64,000 nucleotides of DNA from Candidatus Methylospira mobilis (GCF_009498235.1 NZ_CP044205.1:3969389-4033388); one strand, 5' to 3'. Positions 16,389-25,060 are shown, counted from the first letter of the stretch. Notes: generated by a model not told the origin, from the sequence alone. Numbers and translations are program-made.

Positions 16389-16483
16389 CAAATAGGGTCT
16401 AGATAAGTTGCACCTATCATTTTCGACCAAAAGGGCTGGACGCCAGCCGTTTTCCAGTAAGTTAATCAGCTCGGTTAGCTACG
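16389..16483. repeat. Dispersed repeat, copy A
   Basis: Begins CAAATAGGGTCTAGATAAGTTG and runs through TTTTCGACCAAAAGGG and GACGCCAGCCGTTTTCCAG. It matches copy B (17370-17471) over about 95 bp with a handful of differences and copy C (18178-18236) over its first half. It supplies the 3' end and stop of the Doc pseudogene. Identity unknown; possibly an insertion-sequence end. Confidence 0.75.
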
Positions 16484-16847
16484 CACCGTATTCCGGCAAA
16501 GCCAGAGCGCCAGCGCATCAAAATGAAAAGCACCTTTTTCATATAAACCAGCGATGAACGCGTAAGTTTCCTCGGCGCTCGCGGTGAATGTCACACCGTT
16601 AACAGCCAGGAAGGTATACATTACCGCAAAAGCAGTTCGCTTGTTGCCGTCCAAAAAGGGATGGTTTTGAGCCAGGCTCTCCCAAAGCGCGGCCGCCTCT
16701 TCAATCAGGTCGGCGTGATCCGGTTTGGGGGCGATATAAAGCGGCTTCCAGCAGTCCGGCATCACGAATACCGGCGGTGCCGCCATAGCGCTCGATTTGG
16801 TCTTCATGAATAGCGAGAACTTCCGATAACGTCAGGTAATCGGTCAT
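16475..16847 (-). pseudogene. doc: Doc-type toxin (Fic fold), frameshifted
   Basis: From the ATG at 16847: TDYLTLSEVLAIHEDQIERY, then GGTAGIRDAGLLEAALYRPQTG, the Doc N-terminus. A frame break follows near 16725, after which the Fic core reads ADLIEEAAALWESLAQ, then HPFLDGNKRTAFA, with the catalytic motif HxFx(D/N)GNKR complete. Intact Doc phosphorylates EF-Tu. The two halves cannot be translated together as the sequence stands, and the extreme C-terminus is replaced by repeat copy A. The ATG overlaps the antitoxin stop region, as in a TA operon. Confidence 0.75.
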
Positions 16848-17071
16848 TGCGCGAGCTTCTGATAAAGGTCGCTGTATTTCGCATGGCTTTCCAGGTAAGC
16901 CGCCATGACATCTGGACGGGGACGCGCCTGCTTTCGTTTTTCCAGCAGATCAGCCAATGCTTCATCCACAAGCGCTTGAAGCTGCCGCCCCTCTTGTTCT
17001 GCCAAGGCGCGTACCGCTGCCAGAATTTCTCTATTGACTTGTGTGGCAAATTTTTCACGGACTTGAGACAT
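16844..17071 (-). CDS. Antitoxin paired with the Doc-type toxin
   Basis: Seventy-five residues (SQVREKFATQVNREILAAV, then RALAEQEGRQLQALVDEAL). The helix-rich pattern is of ribbon-helix-helix antitoxins rather than classical Phd, with an arginine-rich tail. AAGGGAAGG precedes the ATG at 17071. It overlaps the toxin start by 4 bp, so it was the first gene of a coupled TA operon. It is open and could still be made although the toxin is broken. Confidence 0.65.
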   Translation of the reverse strand: MSQVREKFATQVNREILAAVRALAEQEGRQLQALVDEALADLLEKRKQARPRPDVMAAYLESHAKYSDLYQKLAQ

Positions 17072-17194
17072 GACGCCTTCCCTTATGGTTTTCCAGCCGC
17101 CAACCTATCATGATAAATCATGAAACATCAAGACAAATACATGGGATAACTTCCGGGAGATTTTCCTGGCGATATCCTTATTAATCAACGGCAC

Positions 17195-17370
17195 CTAAGC
17201 TGCTTGTTGATTTTGTTCGTGCAGCAGTTCAAGCAGAAATTCCGGCGCTAGATCTGGCTCGTTGGCCCAGGCAACGGTTTTCATGACGGGGTGTTGATAG
17301 GCGGTTGCAAATAGCGCCTTATCTTTCAATGGCTCAAACATTTCGCCCCACAGTTCTTGTCCCAGATCGC
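17195..17370 (-). pseudogene. DUF2442-like gene, copy 1, 5' end lost
   Basis: The readable part is DLGQELWGEMFEPLKDKALF and onward to LLELLHEQNQQAA, the C-terminal half of DUF2442 proteins. The 5' half is replaced exactly at 17370 by repeat copy B. The matching gene at 18420-18676 has the 5' half but carries a frameshift, and about 224 bp (17147-17370 versus 18379-18602) are duplicated between them. An open frame continues into the repeat (MISLLENGWRLS...) but this start is not a true family start. Confidence 0.65.
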
Positions 17371-17471
17371 AAATAGGGTCAGGTCTAGATAAGTTGCATC
17401 TATCATTTTCGACCAAAAGGGATAGACGCCAGCCGTTTTCCAGTAAGCTAATCAAGTTCGGTTATCTACGG
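17370..17471. repeat. Dispersed repeat, copy B
   Basis: Nearly the same as copy A (16389-16483): CAAATAGGGTC, an extra AGG, then TCTAGATAAGTTGCATC and the same 3' half to CTACG. Its left edge cuts the DUF2442 copy 1 gene, which shows that the repeat arrived by insertion or recombination after the gene duplication. Confidence 0.75.
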
Positions 17472-17517
17472 AAGCAAGGGGTCTTGTTATTTGCTGCATG
17501 ACATAGAAGAAACATTG

Positions 17518-17898
17518 TCATCCTTTCTCGACGCCATTTAATCCCAATGCAAGTATTGCCGTATCGCGTGTCAGCAGCGTCAACCCTTCATTCTGCGCTT
17601 GTGCGATGAGCAGCCGATCAAAGGGATCGGCATGTACGCAAGTCAGGTAGCGCACGGCTTCTATGTGGCGCGGCAGGACTGGCAGCAGGATAAAGCCCTG
17701 TGCTTCAAGTTGTTCGGTTATATCGCCTTGGGGCAAGGGTAGTTTGCCTTTGGTATTTTTCAGCACCATCTCCCATATGCTGAGGGTGCTCACGACGATT
17801 TCAGCCTTAGTGATGGTATTTTGTGTGGATGTTCCGAGACAAACATCTGCTGTCATCCACCAGTAGATCAGATGTGTATCAAGAAGGTATCGCGTCAT
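17518..17898 (-). CDS. PIN-domain toxin, intact
   Basis: A 126-residue PIN ribonuclease beginning TRYLLDTHLIYWWMT. Acidic active-site positions are present: D in LLDTH, E in SIWEMVLKN, D in DPFDRLLIAQA and the LLTRDTAIL end. The SIWEM and HADPFDRLL pattern is that of the Sll0205-like PIN subgroup, which pairs with Phd/YefM antitoxins, as here. The start overlaps the antitoxin stop by 4 bp (ATGA). With vapBC at 11.8 kb, it is one of two TA pairs in the window without a visible defect. Confidence 0.88.
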   Translation of the reverse strand: MTRYLLDTHLIYWWMTADVCLGTSTQNTITKAEIVVSTLSIWEMVLKNTKGKLPLPQGDITEQLEAQGFILLPVLPRHIEAVRYLTCVHADPFDRLLIAQAQNEGLTLLTRDTAILALGLNGVEKG

Positions 17899-18140
17899 GG
17901 GTATTCACTGCCGGTGATCTCGGCGGCAATGGCTGCATTGGTAGCAGGCGAATCCCAATCGGGATCAGCTTTGGGTAACGCCGACCACGCACCAGGCTTG
18001 CGTCTGACATCCTGCTTCTCAACTTTTACCAGCCTGACAACCGGAATCCCGTTGTTGGCAATTACCACGTCCTCGCCAGCCAGTGCTGCTTGTACCAGTT
18101 GCGATAGCTGGCTTTGAGCATCGAGTATATTGCATTGCAT
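17895..18140 (-). CDS. Phd/YefM-type antitoxin
   Basis: Eighty-one residues from the ATG at 18140, preceded by AGGAGC; an earlier in-frame start lacks a site. The MQCNILDAQSQLSQLVQAAL, then AGEDVVIANNGIPVVRLV pattern is the Phd/YefM DNA-binding fold, and the C-terminal tail (LPKADPDWDSPATNAAIA) would wrap the PIN toxin. It is coupled to the toxin by an ATGA overlap. Upstream is repeat copy C and the doubled string ACAAGGGGTCA. Confidence 0.85.
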   Translation of the reverse strand: MQCNILDAQSQLSQLVQAALAGEDVVIANNGIPVVRLVKVEKQDVRRKPGAWSALPKADPDWDSPATNAAIAAEITGSEYP

Positions 18141-18177
18141 GGGTTGCTCCTGAAAAAACAAGGGGTCAAAAAAAACA

Positions 18178-18236
18178 AGGGGTCATGTCTAGATAAGTTG
18201 CATCTATCTTTTTCGACCGACCTAAAGGGTCAGACT
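18178..18236. repeat. Dispersed repeat, copy C (short)
   Basis: TCTAGATAAGTTGCATCTAT and TTTTCGACC match copies A and B, after which the sequence leaves the family (GACCTAAAGGGTCAG). It is preceded by two copies of ACAAGGGGTCA. It lies upstream of the Phd/PIN operon, so it could influence its promoter. Confidence 0.65.
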
Positions 18237-18419
18237 CCTTTGATTCGCTGATAGTGTCGCAAACAAACGTCGCATCTTCAGTTCAATGCCTTTATCATAA
18301 CCCATCACGCTCCGTTATTCGTCAGCAGCCACAACCCTCATTATCCATTAGCGCGCTTCGCTCTCCACGATAACTTCCGGTAGATTATTTCTTGCGACAT
18401 CCTTATTAATCAACGGCTC

Positions 18420-18676
18420 CTAAACCGCTTGTTGATTTTGTTCATGCAGCAGCTCAAGCAACAATTCCGGCGCCGGATCTGCCTCGTTGGCCCAGGCGAC
18501 GGTTTTCATGACAGGATGTTGATAGGCGGTTGCAAATAGCGCCTTATCTTTCAGTGGTTCAAACATTTCGCCCACAGTTCTTGTCCCAGATCGATTTGAC
18601 CGGATTCGCCATTGTTGAAGACGAGCCAAAGCTGATATTCGCCAGGATATTTGACTTCAGTAGTATGCAGAATCAT
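18420..18676 (-). pseudogene. DUF2442-like gene, copy 2, frameshifted
   Basis: From the ATG at 18676: MILHTTEVKYPGEYQLWLVF, then NNGESGQIDLGQELW, a full DUF2442 N-terminus. A missing base near 18570 (CGCCCAC here, CGCCCCAC in copy 1 at 17347) breaks the frame, and the rest, EMFEPLKDKALFATAYQH, is in another frame. DUF2442 genes commonly sit after DUF4160 genes and the two may act as a TA-like pair; the DUF4160 gene is directly upstream. The comparison with copy 1 shows that one base was lost. Confidence 0.7.
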
Positions 18677-18681
18677 GTCGG

Positions 18682-18938
18682 CTACTCCAGGGGCTCAATT
18701 GTATTCAAGGGTTTGCACTGTTGCGCCAATGCCCAATCTTCAAACAACTCATCGTGATGAATCACCAGCCATTCAAACACAAGAGATAAGGCTCGCTTCG
18801 GCAGGCTACCGTTCAAGACTTTTCCATTAAGACTTACCAGGGCTCCATGATCGCCATAACAGGCGTGAATATGCGGCGGGTTATGGTCGCGCCAGTTCAT
18901 ATAAATGATGATGCCAAAAAATGCGCCAATTCCGGCAT
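18682..18938 (-). pseudogene. DUF4160 gene with 5' frameshift
   Basis: The main frame, MNWRDHNPPHIHACYGDHGA to the stop at 18682, is a DUF4160 domain with the DHNPPHIHA hallmark. Family members start about 15 codons earlier with a FFGIIIYM segment. That segment is present but in a different frame from the ATG at 18938 (MPELAH...), which has GGAG upstream; one base is missing near 18922. It could still be translated from the internal ATG at 18900. The ATG at 18938 overlaps the stop of the DUF2157 gene. Paired with DUF2442 copy 2. Confidence 0.65.
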
Positions 18939-19981
18939 TACTCCGACTGCGCTTGCCGTAGAAGTCGGCATTGCAGCGGCAACGGCAGCAATTCGCGCAA
19001 CCGTTTGCTGATGGCCTGTTCGTGGCGTTGCCAGACGATGCCGAGATAAATAATCGCCAGACCGATGAGGGTGAGGGCGAATGGAAACATCAGGCTGTCC
19101 TTGAAAACATCGTAAGCCAGATGACCGAAATAGCCCGTAGCGCCCAGCCCGCCGAAAACCGCGAAAACACGGCGGGATATCATCGCGCCGACGCCTATCA
19201 TCAGCAGATTGATGCATAGGTAAATGAATTTGTTGCGTTCGCTGTCCGAATCCATCAGCGATAAACCGCCCCAGAACGCAATGACGCCAAACAGGTAAAG
19301 CCAGAACGCATAGTCCTTGCCGCTACGGTTGCGAATATCCACCCAGAAAGAAAGCAGCAGCATGCCCAACCCAAACCACAGAGAAACCCATTGCCGCAGC
19401 TTCCAGTCCGGGTCATCTTCGCCGAACAGCAGCGGCGTGAAATCCATGCTCATGTACCAGAGCGTGACCGCAATCGGCATCATCAGAAACGGTAAACGGT
19501 AACGCCATAGCATCAGGATTCCGCTGGCGAGCGTTGCCAGCTCCATGAAGACCCAGCGCCAGTCGATATGGGTGTTGTATTCGCGGAAAACCCGCCCGTC
19601 CGCCCACCAGCCCAGCGCATGCTGAAGACCATAAACCGCGAGCGGCGTCAGTACGACCACAAAAGTCGCGGTAATACCGGCGGGGATCGGCAGGCGTTTG
19701 CGTTTCAGAAAGAATTCGGTGAGTGCGAGTCCGGCTGCGGCATAGGCCAATGCAATCGACAACAAGCCCCAGCCGCCGAAACTTTCCCAGCCCAGCGTCA
19801 TGAACAGACTCATCGCGCCGATGGCGATCAGGCCGCCGAGGTAGTAAAGCACATGCGTGAAGTTAAATCCCGGCGTATCCTGTGCGCGCGCTTGCAGAAA
19901 CTCCCAAAGCCGTTCTGCCTGCTGCGTGCTGATGAGTCCGCGTTCCGCCGCCTGTTTGAGATCGCTACGAAACAATTCCAT
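18938..19981 (-). CDS. DUF2157 membrane protein
   Basis: A 347-residue protein. A cytoplasmic N-terminal part (FRSDLKQAAERGLISTQQAERLWEFL), the hallmark of DUF2157, is followed by about ten hydrophobic segments (for example VLYYLGGLIAIGAMSLFMTL and YLFGVIAFWGGLSLM). The ATG at 19981 has a G-rich site upstream. Function unknown: family members are inner-membrane proteins without an established role. Its stop codon is shared with the start of the DUF4160 remnant. Confidence 0.82.
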   Translation of the reverse strand: MELFRSDLKQAAERGLISTQQAERLWEFLQARAQDTPGFNFTHVLYYLGGLIAIGAMSLFMTLGWESFGGWGLLSIALAYAAAGLALTEFFLKRKRLPIPAGITATFVVVLTPLAVYGLQHALGWWADGRVFREYNTHIDWRWVFMELATLASGILMLWRYRLPFLMMPIAVTLWYMSMDFTPLLFGEDDPDWKLRQWVSLWFGLGMLLLSFWVDIRNRSGKDYAFWLYLFGVIAFWGGLSLMDSDSERNKFIYLCINLLMIGVGAMISRRVFAVFGGLGATGYFGHLAYDVFKDSLMFPFALTLIGLAIIYLGIVWQRHEQAISKRLRELLPLPLQCRLLRQAQSE

Positions 19982-20045
19982 GATACCCCCCGAAATAGTA
20001 ACTATTGGTTTTTATGGCTACGACCCTGAATGCAAAATTGATGTT

Positions 20046-20924
20046 TTAGCCTGGCCGGAAACGAACGGCAATACGCGGCCCGAACAGGTTGATACACAGT
20101 CCGCCTATCACCAGCACGGCGGCGATGAGCTTCCAGGACTGCAGCGGTTCGTCCAGCACCAGCGTCGACGCAGTAAATCCGAATACCGGCACCAGCAAAG
20201 TGAACGGGGCTACGGTCGATGCGGGATAACGGCTTAACAGCCAGCTCCATGCCGCAAACCCGAGCAGGGTTACCGGGTAGACGATGTATCCGATTGCGCC
20301 AACGGTCAGCCAGGAAATATGCGTAAAGACTTCGATGCGCCAGCTATCCGGCTCCATAAGCGAAGACAGCAGCAACAGCGGCGGCCAGGCAATGAGGCTG
20401 CTCCAGACCACCAGCGCCAGCATGTCGATTTTGCCGAACTGCTTCGACATCAGGTTGCCGATTCCCCACAGCGCAGCCGCCGCGACGATCAGAATCAAAC
20501 CGTAGGCCGAAACTTCGCCGCCGATATTGGCGGCAACGAAGCCGATTCCCGAAAATGCAACCAATGCCCCCCCGATCTGCCAAACCGATGGCCGTTCCGC
20601 CAGAAACACCACCGCCAGCAAGACGGTAAAGAATACCTGAATCTGCAGTAGCAGCGACGCCAGACCTGCCGTGGTACCGGCATGCATGCCGGAAAACAGT
20701 AGCGCGAACTGAAGCGCGAACATGATCAAGCCGAACTTGATAATCATGTAGAAAGGAACCGGGGGGCGCTTGATGAAAAAGATGGCCGGAAACGCGGCCA
20801 GGAAAAACCGCAGCGCGCAAAGCAGTATCGGCGGAATTTCTTTAAGCCCCACTTTGATGACAACAAAGTTGATCCCCCAAATGGCGACCACCAGTAGCGC
20901 CAACGCCATGTGATGTAGACGCAT
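20046..20924 (-). CDS. EamA-family (DMT) exporter
   Basis: About 292 residues from the ATG at 20924, preceded by AGGAG; a longer frame upstream looks non-coding. There are ten predicted membrane helices in two EamA repeats (MALALLVVAIWGINFVVIKVG begins the first; GLILIVAAAALWGIGNLMSK the second). These drug/metabolite transporters of the RhtA/YdcZ type usually export amino acids or small metabolites. The substrate is unknown. Single gene, about 250 bp from the GlxA-type regulator. Confidence 0.88.
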   Translation of the reverse strand: MRLHHMALALLVVAIWGINFVVIKVGLKEIPPILLCALRFFLAAFPAIFFIKRPPVPFYMIIKFGLIMFALQFALLFSGMHAGTTAGLASLLLQIQVFFTVLLAVVFLAERPSVWQIGGALVAFSGIGFVAANIGGEVSAYGLILIVAAAALWGIGNLMSKQFGKIDMLALVVWSSLIAWPPLLLLSSLMEPDSWRIEVFTHISWLTVGAIGYIVYPVTLLGFAAWSWLLSRYPASTVAPFTLLVPVFGFTASTLVLDEPLQSWKLIAAVLVIGGLCINLFGPRIAVRFRPG

Positions 20925-21175
20925 TATCACTCCTGCGATTTGAAGTTCCGCCGCCGGTAGGCCGCGCTCAATGAACCAGCTTGGCGAAATCCTGGAATAG
21001 CCCGTTTTAAACGCGAATGCCGCCGAATGACGCTTGCGGCGCTTCATCAATACACATCAACAGGGCCAAACGCTAATACGGGGTGTTTCTAATTTAATTT
21101 CTTATCAGGATATGACCTTATTGATTCCTATTTGTTTCAAAAAAACCTCACCATTGCAGAAATACCTACGTGTCT

Positions 21176-22141
21176 TCAGTTTAATGAAACCTGCTTTCGT
21201 GTGGTTCTTCGTAACTCCTGTGGCGTACGCCCAAAAACGTTTAGACAACTGCGGCACATTTTTTCCGCGGTGCCGAAACCAACATCTTTGGCAATTTTTT
21301 CAAGAGACTCTGAAGTCTCTTCAATTTTCGGGCGGGCAACATCCAGTCTTAGGCGTTCAATGGCTTTAGCCGGCGTTACTCCCGTTGCCTTTAAAAAATT
21401 ACGATTGAATTGGCGCAAGCTCAAGCAGGCAACGTCGGCCAGTTGATTCACGGATAACGGCTCACCCAAATGCTCACGCGCGTAACACATCACATCCCTG
21501 ATACGTCCGGACGGCGGCGTCATGTCCAACATGGCAGAATACTGGGACTGACCGCCCAGTCTGCGATGGTACACGACCATCTCTCTTGCAATATTTTTAG
21601 CCAAATCCGCGCCAAAATCATTCTCTATCAGCGTCAAAGCCAGATCTATACCGGCTGTCATGCCGGCAGATGTCCAAATATTGCCGTCCTTGATAAATAT
21701 TCGATCCACATCGACCTGAACCATGGGATATTGAGTCTGTAGCAGACCCGCATAGCGCCAGTGCGTCGTCACTCGTTTGCCATTCAGCAATCCGGCTGCC
21801 GCCAGAAGAAATGTGCCGGTACAGACACTACCTACTCGATTGGCGGTATGACGAGAATTTTCGGCAAACAATTCTTTAGTGTCCGCGTCCAATTCAACAA
21901 GGTGAGCCGTAGGTCCTCCCACCACGAGTATCGTTCCAGCGCTTTCGTAACCTTCGGTCAACTTGCATGATTCGATGCTCAAGCCCGCCCTTGCTGTGAT
22001 TGGTCCTCCTGTTGCAGATACCACATTGATGCCATAACCCGCGCCAGACAACTCATTTGCCAGGTTGAATGCGGCGCATGGACCGGTTAAGTCTAGCGAT
22101 TCGAATTCCGGATATACGAAGAAAATAATTTTTCGTTTCAT
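21176..22141 (-). CDS. GlxA-type transcriptional regulator (DJ-1/PfpI plus AraC HTH)
   Basis: A 321-residue two-domain protein: residues 1-195 form a DJ-1/PfpI fold (with GSVCTGTFLLAAAGLLNGKR holding the nucleophile-elbow Cys), and the C-terminal 100 residues an AraC double helix-turn-helix (LSVNQLADVACLSLRQFNR; IAKDVGFGTAEKMCR). Such regulators respond to amines, amides or related ligands. It follows a DJ-1/PfpI enzyme gene by 70 bp on the same strand, probably in one operon, which suggests that it controls the neighbour or shares its ligand. Confidence 0.9.
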   Translation of the reverse strand: MKRKIIFFVYPEFESLDLTGPCAAFNLANELSGAGYGINVVSATGGPITARAGLSIESCKLTEGYESAGTILVVGGPTAHLVELDADTKELFAENSRHTANRVGSVCTGTFLLAAAGLLNGKRVTTHWRYAGLLQTQYPMVQVDVDRIFIKDGNIWTSAGMTAGIDLALTLIENDFGADLAKNIAREMVVYHRRLGGQSQYSAMLDMTPPSGRIRDVMCYAREHLGEPLSVNQLADVACLSLRQFNRNFLKATGVTPAKAIERLRLDVARPKIEETSESLEKIAKDVGFGTAEKMCRSCLNVFGRTPQELRRTTRKQVSLN

Positions 22142-22211
22142 CTTTGCGTTATGCCGCGAACATCATCGTTTCCATGAGCCGTAGAAACGATGACGCCGCT
22201 TTTATATGTCG

Positions 22212-22976
22212 TTATGCGGATACCCGCTGTTGATAGGCCGATATGGCTCCCAGACTGTAATCCTGGATAATATCAGCTATCAAACCTTCATAGAGACCGG
22301 CAATATCTTTGCCTACATTCTGAACCGTTCCTGGACCAAGCGGCGGATGCGGATCGTATTCGATGACCAGATTGGCCAATTGGGCGGATTTACGGCCCAA
22401 AGCGATATCTGCAACCATCAATGCGGCCTCAAAACTGCCAATGCTCGGCCTGGCCGTATACAAATTACCGTCGACCGCGACGCCACCTGTGGTCACCACT
22501 TCGGCGGCGCCCAGTTTTGTCAAAAGCGGGAGCGAATTGAGGCTAGTCGTTACCCGCTTGCCTTTCAATAGTCCGGCTGCGCCAAGTAAAACCACACCGT
22601 TACAAACGCCAATCACGTATTTGGCTTTGCGGCCTTTTTCCGCCACAAAAGCAATTACCTCGGGGTCATTTACCGTTTCAGGCGCCAACATCGGGACAGC
22701 GAATACGTCCAACTCATCCGGGCAATCGGCAAACGTTGTCGTTGGCTTGGTCCACCAAGCCGGGAACCCTTCCACCAAATCCAGCGACTTCCATATCAGA
22801 TGGATTTCAACTCCAGGACAAAAGCCAAAGACCGCATGAACACCCACCATATCCATCGGCAGAAATCCAGGACCAACAAGAATGCCGACTCGGAACAGCG
22901 GCGTTCCCGGTGGAGAGATACCCTGCGCAAAACTTTCATAAGATTGCAGTTTATTAGAAGTGGTATTTTGAACCAT
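22212..22976 (-). CDS. DJ-1/PfpI family protein, isonitrile hydratase-like
   Basis: A 254-residue protein with a DJ-1/PfpI domain. The nucleophile Cys lies in YVIGVCNGVVLLGAAGLLKG, followed by KRVTTSLN and VVTTGGVAVDGNLYT, the pattern of isonitrile hydratase-like enzymes. About 30 N-terminal residues precede the fold. It is upstream of a GlxA-type regulator on the same strand. The enzyme activity is a family-level guess; a glyoxalase or protease role is also possible. Confidence 0.82.
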   Translation of the reverse strand: MVQNTTSNKLQSYESFAQGISPPGTPLFRVGILVGPGFLPMDMVGVHAVFGFCPGVEIHLIWKSLDLVEGFPAWWTKPTTTFADCPDELDVFAVPMLAPETVNDPEVIAFVAEKGRKAKYVIGVCNGVVLLGAAGLLKGKRVTTSLNSLPLLTKLGAAEVVTTGGVAVDGNLYTARPSIGSFEAALMVADIALGRKSAQLANLVIEYDPHPPLGPGTVQNVGKDIAGLYEGLIADIIQDYSLGAISAYQQRVSA

Positions 22977-23232
22977 GATTTATATCCTCCGAATTTTAGG
23001 AATATGGGTGAAATTTACCCATCCACATGGTTACAAATTACATTCCTTCCTAAAGGACATTAAAGCCGCAAATCAGGACATGTTAAGATGAGCAGGCATC
23101 TCCGGAACACCGCATCGGGATTGCCGCTTCAAAACCATCTCCTGTGCGCCAGCCGCCATAATTGCAGCAATGCGCTGTTTATGACCACGTAAATACGATG
23201 CAAAACCCGCTCAGTTCTCGGCGCCATGGCAT

Positions 23233-23454
23233 TTACCTGTCTACTGGCAGGACGGTATTACGAATCACTACCATCCGTTGCCTGTTGACGGCAGGAGTGC
23301 ATTCCGCTTGAAGCCGGCCAAGATTGCTCAGACAGGGTGCGCTTTCTTCAACAGTGTTATTGTGGCTTTGCAAGTCAGCGCTCCCGTGCCTGCTCTCGCA
23401 CCCTGGGAAAACGGCGCAGCCCAAGCCTGCCAGTATCGTTATTAATTTCGCCAT
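23233..23454 (-). CDS. Small possibly exported protein, unrecognised
   Basis: About 73 residues from the ATG at 23454, which has GGAG 7 bp upstream. It starts AKLITILAGLGCAVFPGC, a short hydrophobic signal-like segment with Cys residues but no strict lipobox. The rest (ESRHGSADLQSHNNTVEES) matches nothing I know. It is divergent from the MocR gene at 23560. Coding is uncertain; the 22977-23232 stretch beyond its end holds nothing recognised. Confidence 0.25.
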   Translation of the reverse strand: MAKLITILAGLGCAVFPGCESRHGSADLQSHNNTVEESAPCLSNLGRLQAECTPAVNRQRMVVIRNTVLPVDR

Positions 23455-23512
23455 GAGCAAGCTCCGTCCATAAGACTGGCGATAGATTATCGATTGCAAC
23501 CGGCACACTACA

Positions 23513-23547
23513 TGTACAATTTATAATTCAATTATAAAAACTGTACA
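23513..23547. promoter_or_regulatory. Operator-like sites ahead of the second MocR gene
   Basis: TGTACA occurs at 23513 and 23542, and between them lies the perfect palindrome TTATAATT-C-AATTATAA (23521-23537). The cluster ends 12 bp before the MocR ATG. Autoregulation by the MocR protein is likely but inferred. Confidence 0.5.
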
Positions 23548-23559
23548 GGTCAAAACACC

Positions 23560-24978
23560 ATGCCAGTTACGCCGCATATACTCACGCTGAACCCGCTCGA
23601 TCCGGTCCCGCTGGTGGAACAAATCGTTTCCGGCATCAAGCGCCTTATCGAAGAGCGCGTATTGCGCGTTGGGACGCGGTTACCCTCCATACGTAATTTC
23701 GCCGTTCTCCACAGTGTCAGCCGTTTCACCGTGGTGGATGCTTATGACCGGCTGGTGGCTTTGGGTTATCTGGCTTCGCGCCGTGGCTCCGGTTTTTATG
23801 TCGCGACCAGGCAGCAGATTGAAATACCGGCTTCAGGCGCTTGCCGGCTGGAACAGGCCGACGATGTGCTATGGCTGCTGCACAACACGTTTCAGCAGAT
23901 GCCGGGGGCGGTGAGGCCGGGTTGCGGCTGGTTGCCTGGCGACTGGCTGGACGGCGGCGTTATTCAGAAAAGCCTGCATGAACTGTCCCGGAAATCCGGC
24001 GAGTATCTGACCGGTTATGGAGACGTCAGCGGCTATCTGCCGCTACGCCAGCAGCTGCTGCAAAAACGCCTTTCCGATATCGGCATCGGCGCGGAACCGG
24101 GCCAGATCATCATGACCAACGGCGCAACACACGGCCTCGATCTGACAGCGCGCTTGCTGCTCCGTCCGGGCGACGCGGTTTTGGTGGACGACCCCGGCTA
24201 TTACACGCTGTTCGGGTATCTGAAAAGCCGGGGCGCGACCTTGCACGGCATAGCGCGCAATGTCGACGGCCCCGATGTAGGGCAGATGGAGCAATTAATC
24301 CGGGAATTTCATCCCAAGCTGTTTTTCACCAACACCGTGCTGCATAACCCTACCGGCACCAGCACCAGCCTCGCGGTGGCGCATCAAATCCTGCAACTGG
24401 CGGAAAAACACGGGATGTACCTGGTGGAGGACGATGTTTACGGCGATTTCAATCCCAGCCTGGCTCCGCGACTGGCAACGCTGGATCAGCTCAAACGCGT
24501 GATTTATGTCAGCAGTTTTTCCAAGACCATTTCCGCCGGCCTGCGCGTCGGGTTCGTCGCCTGCGGCAAGGAACTTGCGGCCAGACTGCTGGATCTGAAG
24601 CTTCTGTCCGGTCTCACCAGTTCGGAAATCAACCAGCGCGTCATGCACCAGATTTTGCTGGAAGGCCGTTACCGCAAACACATCGAGCGGGTACGCTCGC
24701 GTCTGCAGGAAAAGCGCGGACAGGTTATTGTGAAATTGGAACAGTGCGGTTTGCAGTTGCACGCGGAACCCGGTGGCGGCATGTTTGTCTGGGCGCGCTT
24801 ACCGGAAGGGCGCAACGCCGCCGAAATCGCCAGTCTGGCCGCGCGCGCAAACATCATGCTGGCGCCGGGCAACCTGTTCCGGCCTTACCAGGAACCCTCG
24901 CCCTGGCTGCGTTTTAACGTGGCGCATTGCGAAGACGAGCGCATTTTCGATTTTCTGGCACCGCATGTAGGCAAATAA
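23560..24978 (+). CDS. MocR-type regulator / PLP-dependent aminotransferase-like protein
   Basis: A 472-residue protein: a GntR helix-turn-helix (about 15-75, with TRLPSIRNFAVLHSVSRFTVV) joined to a type I aminotransferase fold. Visible are YLVEDDVYGDFN and the PLP-lysine site YVSSFSKTISAGLRVGF. It is shorter in the linker than the MocR protein at 8282-9829 and shares only family-level resemblance. No divergent enzyme gene lies to its left, only a doubtful small ORF. The aminotransferase and transglutaminase genes to its right run toward it, so its target is unclear. Confidence 0.88.
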   Translation: MPVTPHILTLNPLDPVPLVEQIVSGIKRLIEERVLRVGTRLPSIRNFAVLHSVSRFTVVDAYDRLVALGYLASRRGSGFYVATRQQIEIPASGACRLEQADDVLWLLHNTFQQMPGAVRPGCGWLPGDWLDGGVIQKSLHELSRKSGEYLTGYGDVSGYLPLRQQLLQKRLSDIGIGAEPGQIIMTNGATHGLDLTARLLLRPGDAVLVDDPGYYTLFGYLKSRGATLHGIARNVDGPDVGQMEQLIREFHPKLFFTNTVLHNPTGTSTSLAVAHQILQLAEKHGMYLVEDDVYGDFNPSLAPRLATLDQLKRVIYVSSFSKTISAGLRVGFVACGKELAARLLDLKLLSGLTSSEINQRVMHQILLEGRYRKHIERVRSRLQEKRGQVIVKLEQCGLQLHAEPGGGMFVWARLPEGRNAAEIASLAARANIMLAPGNLFRPYQEPSPWLRFNVAHCEDERIFDFLAPHVGK

Positions 24979-25060
24979 CGCAAAAGTCGCAGTGCCTGCG
25001 GGACCAATCAAACGGCGCGATATTCGCAATAGATTGCGCCATTCAAGCTGTTTACGCTAA

